24,120 nt of DNA, from positions 1 to 24,120 of the IMG/VR virus record IMGVR_UViG_3300031851_000183; one strand, 5' to 3'. Numbering within the stretch: the first letter of the stretch is position 1; each line of letters opens with the position of its first letter. A program made the translations under genes and the position numbers. Below the pieces are notes generated by a model. The model was not told the DNA's origin and made no database searches. It worked only from the letters and a program-made list of their open reading frames with translations. Positions 21,475 through 24,120 of this stretch are shown here, one piece after another. Source of the DNA: a virus.

Positions 21475-22598
21475 GAAAGCACGTTCTCTGCTATAAAACA
21501 ACCAAGAGCCTTAGTCAATTCAGGACTACCCTCCAAAAGATCATATAAAGAATTCATGCCTTGATATTTTTCTTTTATCTCAAGACCTTGGCCCGAAACA
21601 TAAGAACTAACATCTTCGTCAATCTTAAACCAAGAACCAGCTTTCTCAATGTACTTCCACATTAAAAGCATCTCAATAACCTCTCTTTCTATCCAAATGG
21701 ATTTTCCATCAGTGCGGCCATGCTTGATCGGGTATCTAACACGCATGCCCGTACTTTCATTTGTCGATTTCTGAATGTGGACTTTAGCGTAATGACCAAT
21801 AATAGGATTTTCGGGGCTAGGTCTAGCTTTTGGATCTTGGAGTATTAGATCTGATTGGTTTCGTTTCTCAAAATTAATAATCCAATCTGGATAATGAAGA
21901 GCTGCATTGCCACCGCTAGAATTGGTTTGGTTGTTTGGATCACTAGGAGCATATTGATTAGTCTTTATAGTTGACCGAACCTGAGAGACCATAATACACA
22001 TATGACCAAATTTACTCATACCAAGACTAACTCGCTTTAAGAAATCAGAAGTTAAAGAAGCTCCAGCTGCAACTTTTGCTGCATCGCTAGTAGACTTTTC
22101 TAAGTCTGATTTAGGAAGCAAACCATCCATACTGTCGATGACAATGCATAATCTTTCCTTATCTGGATTATTTTTGAGTAGACTCCTTAGCCCATCAAAA
22201 ACTACATCATAAATATTACACTCCCAGACAAGACAGGTTCCGAGTTCCCAATCGTCTGGATGGGATACAAACTTCAAACCTGAGCGCTTTTGGATTTCCA
22301 CTGACAATCTACCTTCAGCCTTAATATAAAGACCCTTCGTTTTATCTACAGAGTTAAGCATGTTACGCATCACTTGCAGAGCCTCATTTGTCTTACCACC
22401 CTCGTTACATCCCGTAAACCTTTGTAGCCCTGCTCCAAGACCACCCCCAATGAAATTGTCCAAAATCAAAGACCCAGTAGAAACTGAATACGAAGCCGCC
22501 GTCTCTTCGAAATTAAAATGATAATCCTTATTCGCTTTCATGAACTGACCCATGAATTGTGAAGTTCCAATTGTACTGTTCTTTTTTTCCTTACTCAT
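21471..22598 (-). CDS. RecA/UvsX-like recombinase, 375 residues
   Basis: The RecA core is clear: STGSLILDNFIGGGL (40-54), Walker A GCNEGGKT (63-70), KAEGRLS with the catalytic-type E95, Walker B LCIVIDSMDG (D155), and SGGNAALHYPDW in the region of the second DNA-binding loop. Loop 1 lies near KSTSDAAKVAAGA. The layout and the short form are closer to phage UvsX-type recombinases than to bacterial RecA. It should form filaments on single-stranded DNA and carry out strand exchange. The ATG at 22598 overlaps the end of the upstream zinc-ribbon gene by 8 bases, and its stop overlaps the nuclease gene by ATGA. Confidence 0.9.
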   Translation of the reverse strand: MSKEKKNSTIGTSQFMGQFMKANKDYHFNFEETAASYSVSTGSLILDNFIGGGLGAGLQRFTGCNEGGKTNEALQVMRNMLNSVDKTKGLYIKAEGRLSVEIQKRSGLKFVSHPDDWELGTCLVWECNIYDVVFDGLRSLLKNNPDKERLCIVIDSMDGLLPKSDLEKSTSDAAKVAAGASLTSDFLKRVSLGMSKFGHMCIMVSQVRSTIKTNQYAPSDPNNQTNSSGGNAALHYPDWIINFEKRNQSDLILQDPKARPSPENPIIGHYAKVHIQKSTNESTGMRVRYPIKHGRTDGKSIWIEREVIEMLLMWKYIEKAGSWFKIDEDVSSYVSGQGLEIKEKYQGMNSLYDLLEGSPELTKALGCFIAENVLS

Positions 22599-23037
22599 CT
22601 AAAAAATCTCTCAGGGTTTTCCGTTTTTCGATCTTTATATCTTCGCCCATCTTATCTTGATGGTCAACCATTTTTTCAAAATTCTTTGGCTTGTAGTCAA
22701 ACTCTAGCTTTTTCCTCTTTAGGTATTGAATACCATCCTTAGTCAAAAAATACTTTATCGACCCCTCTAACTTAAATGGAGCTTTAACCTTGGACAAAAA
22801 GTCAAGATCATTATTGAAGATTTTGAAGACCTTAGTCACAGTCATCATATCAAGCCTATAATCAATAGATTTTGCCCCACCCAACATCCTTTTGATAAAC
22901 TCTCTCCTCTCCTTAAAGAAAGGGCTAGCTTTCTTTTTAGAAAGTTTCTTCTTGAAGACATGTCCACACGAACAAACCTTAAGAGAGGCTGCACTTAGGG
23001 CATCACATTTAGGACAAGTCTTTTTACCCTTCGGCAT
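22591..23037 (-). CDS. Zinc-ribbon protein of unknown function, 148 residues
   Basis: The N-terminus contains CPKC and CSCGHVF with C8, C11, C22 and C24, a zinc-ribbon pattern seen in many small phage proteins (CPxC...CxCGHxF). The rest is basic, with a Lys-rich linker (residues 29-37), a helical region (about 42-75) and a C-terminal part with SIKYFLTKDGIQYLKRKK, which recalls a winged-helix-like strand-helix. It may bind DNA or RNA polymerase, perhaps as a regulator. AAGG lies 7 bases before the ATG and is one of the few good ribosome binding sites here. It sits between gmd and recA. Confidence 0.68.
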   Translation of the reverse strand: MPKGKKTCPKCDALSAASLKVCSCGHVFKKKLSKKKASPFFKERREFIKRMLGGAKSIDYRLDMMTVTKVFKIFNNDLDFLSKVKAPFKLEGSIKYFLTKDGIQYLKRKKLEFDYKPKNFEKMVDHQDKMGEDIKIEKRKTLRDFLDE

Positions 23038-23046
23038 AGAACTACC

Positions 23047-24075
23047 TTAGAGTAATCTTAAGTCGTTATCAACCATTTTTCTTACAAGGCCGATAAAATC
23101 TGTTTTAGGCTTCCAACCCAAGTTTCTCCTAGCCTCCGAAGAGTCCCCCCAAAGCACCTCTACTTCAGCAGGTCTATAGAATTCTGGGTTAATCTGCATC
23201 AAAGTCCTGCCTTCATGCACATACTTCTCATCTACACCCTTACCAACCCACTTACACTCTTCTACAGCAAAGCCAGCAAAATTAAATGCCTGTTCTACAA
23301 ATTCCCTAATAGTATGAGTCTCATTGGAAGAAAGAACGTACTCCCTAGGCTCTTCTTGATTCAACATAAACCAAACTCCTTCTACAAAGTCTTCAGCATC
23401 ACTCCAATCTCTTTTCGTATCAATATTACCCAATTCAAGAGGTTTAAAATCATTTAAAATGTACTCATTCTTAATACGGGCCACGTTTTTGGTGATCTTA
23501 CGAGTAACAAACTCTTCTCCACGACGAGTGCCTTCATGGTTAAATAACCAACCCTGTACGGCAAATAAATCATAAGAGTCTCTCCAAACCTTTACCATGT
23601 GCCTAGCACTAGCCTTAGAAACACCGTAGGGGCTTCTTGGGCGCAAAGGATGAAGCTCTGACTGAGGAGAGTATAAAACGTCCCCAAACTCTTCTGAGGA
23701 GCCAGCATTGTAGTAATGGCAATTAGGGCAATGTTTCCTTATAGCTTCTAGCTGATACAGAACAGCCATCGCGTTTGTCTCCATGTGATTAACTGGCATT
23801 TTCCAGCTAACACCAACGAAAGAATTAGCAGCAAAGTTAATGAAATAGTCTGGCTTCTCCTCTGCTATAACCAGATCTGTATTGGCTTGATCTGCCACAT
23901 CCAAATCTATTAGCTTAAACCTAGGATTACCAGAAAGGTGCTGAATATTCTCATGGTTTTTCACGCTTAACCTACGTACTCCTGCAATAATAAGATGCTC
24001 TGTATTTTTCAAGAGGTAATCCGCCATAAAGCTACCATCTTGACCCGTTACTCCCGTAATTATTACCTTCTTCAT
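23047..24075 (-). CDS. gmd: GDP-mannose 4,6-dehydratase
   Basis: This is a full-length SDR enzyme (342 residues; family about 340-370). It has the NADP-binding GVTGQDGSF with G8, G11 and G14, the R34/R35 pair in GVRRLS, SSEEFG (126-131) and the catalytic Y150/K154 in PYGVSKASARH. Further family marks are FNHEGTRRGEEFVTRKIT, LELGNIDTKRDWSDAEDFV and FYRPAEVEVLWGD. Gmd turns GDP-mannose into GDP-4-keto-6-deoxymannose, the precursor of fucose, rhamnose, colitose or perosamine in surface polysaccharides. In phages such genes are thought to change host or virion glycans. TATAAT lies 8 bases before the ATG. No partner reductase or aminotransferase is in the window. Confidence 0.93.
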   Translation of the reverse strand: MKKVIITGVTGQDGSFMADYLLKNTEHLIIAGVRRLSVKNHENIQHLSGNPRFKLIDLDVADQANTDLVIAEEKPDYFINFAANSFVGVSWKMPVNHMETNAMAVLYQLEAIRKHCPNCHYYNAGSSEEFGDVLYSPQSELHPLRPRSPYGVSKASARHMVKVWRDSYDLFAVQGWLFNHEGTRRGEEFVTRKITKNVARIKNEYILNDFKPLELGNIDTKRDWSDAEDFVEGVWFMLNQEEPREYVLSSNETHTIREFVEQAFNFAGFAVEECKWVGKGVDEKYVHEGRTLMQINPEFYRPAEVEVLWGDSSEARRNLGWKPKTDFIGLVRKMVDNDLRLL

Positions 24076-24090
24076 TTATTTATATTATAT

Positions 24091-24120
24091 TCAAACCCAC
24101 CAATCTAAAACATAATCTTT
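24091..24120 (-). CDS. Possible C-terminal end of an upstream gene (partial)
   Basis: The last 30 bases on the minus strand read KDYVLDWWV followed by TGA at 24091-24093, 15 bases before the gmd start. This would fit the end of another gene in the same tightly packed operon. With only nine codons visible it is a suggestion and could be chance. Confidence 0.3.
   Translation of the reverse strand, partial: KDYVLDWWV

Noticed and set aside
24076-24090. TATAAATA octamer identical to the T4 late promoter, just before gmd
   Set aside because: It ends one base from the ATG, so transcription would begin inside the gene. The DNA there is AT-rich and the same kind of sequence also occurs at 8061-8080. 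No other gene in the window has it at a sensible distance.
1-24120. CRISPR arrays, tRNA genes, insertion sequences or att sites
   Set aside because: I saw no regular repeat-spacer pattern, no cloverleaf-like sequence, no transposase and no long direct or terminal repeats. The VGIGTTSP repeats are protein repeats inside one gene.

Overview
The window reads as part of a large tailed double-stranded DNA phage genome (Caudoviricetes). It carries tail-fibre genes, a lysis region and a dense DNA replication and recombination operon. The DNA is AT-rich and almost every base is coding. Most genes lie on the minus strand and many are joined by ATGA or TAATG stop/start overlaps. The host is probably Gram-negative: there is an outer-membrane lipoprotein of spanin type, an LPS-heptose epimerase and a GDP-mannose dehydratase. 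A predicted secreted protein ends in a PEP-CTERM-like sorting tail, which hints at a host with an exosortase system, for example Verrucomicrobiota. The host group is an inference.

Layout from left to right. Positions 1-5568 (minus strand) hold a fibre/baseplate module: a partial fibre with repeated VGIGTTSP motifs, a 675-residue fibre, a 179-residue fibre protein, a 407-residue fibre with a YadA-like beta-roll, and a small baseplate/fibre-associated protein. Positions 5591-5905 encode a probable holin. Positions 5955-8064 are the only plus-strand genes: an acidic Glu-rich protein, a small membrane protein and a secreted PEP-CTERM-like protein. This cassette ends in a strong, nearly symmetrical terminator at 8082-8112 that separates it from the converging minus-strand operon. 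Positions 8115-8469 encode an overlapping lipoprotein/coiled-coil pair that resembles a spanin pair. Next come hldD (8477-9277), a probable virion or assembly protein and several small proteins of unknown function, including a 49-residue gene at 10680-10829.

Positions 11081-22598 are a replication/recombination operon read right to left: RecA/UvsX-like recombinase, a small PD-(D/E)XK-type endonuclease, an unknown 73-residue protein, DnaB-like helicase, DnaG-like primase, RecB/Cas4-like nuclease, a stand-alone PHP domain, a DEDDh proofreading exonuclease, the catalytic part of DNA polymerase III alpha, and a ClpA/ClpC-like AAA+ protein. Upstream of recA lie a zinc-ribbon protein and gmd, and the last 30 bases may be the end of another gene.

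The most notable observations are: a polymerase III alpha subunit split into PHP and Pol genes with the exonuclease gene between them, in the same order as the domains of PolC; an Hsp100-like protein that keeps a possible ClpP-docking loop but has a degenerate second ATPase ring; and a plus-strand cassette encoding a putative exosortase substrate, placed between the holin and spanin-like genes. A short GTGTAAC motif recurs just upstream of virion genes.
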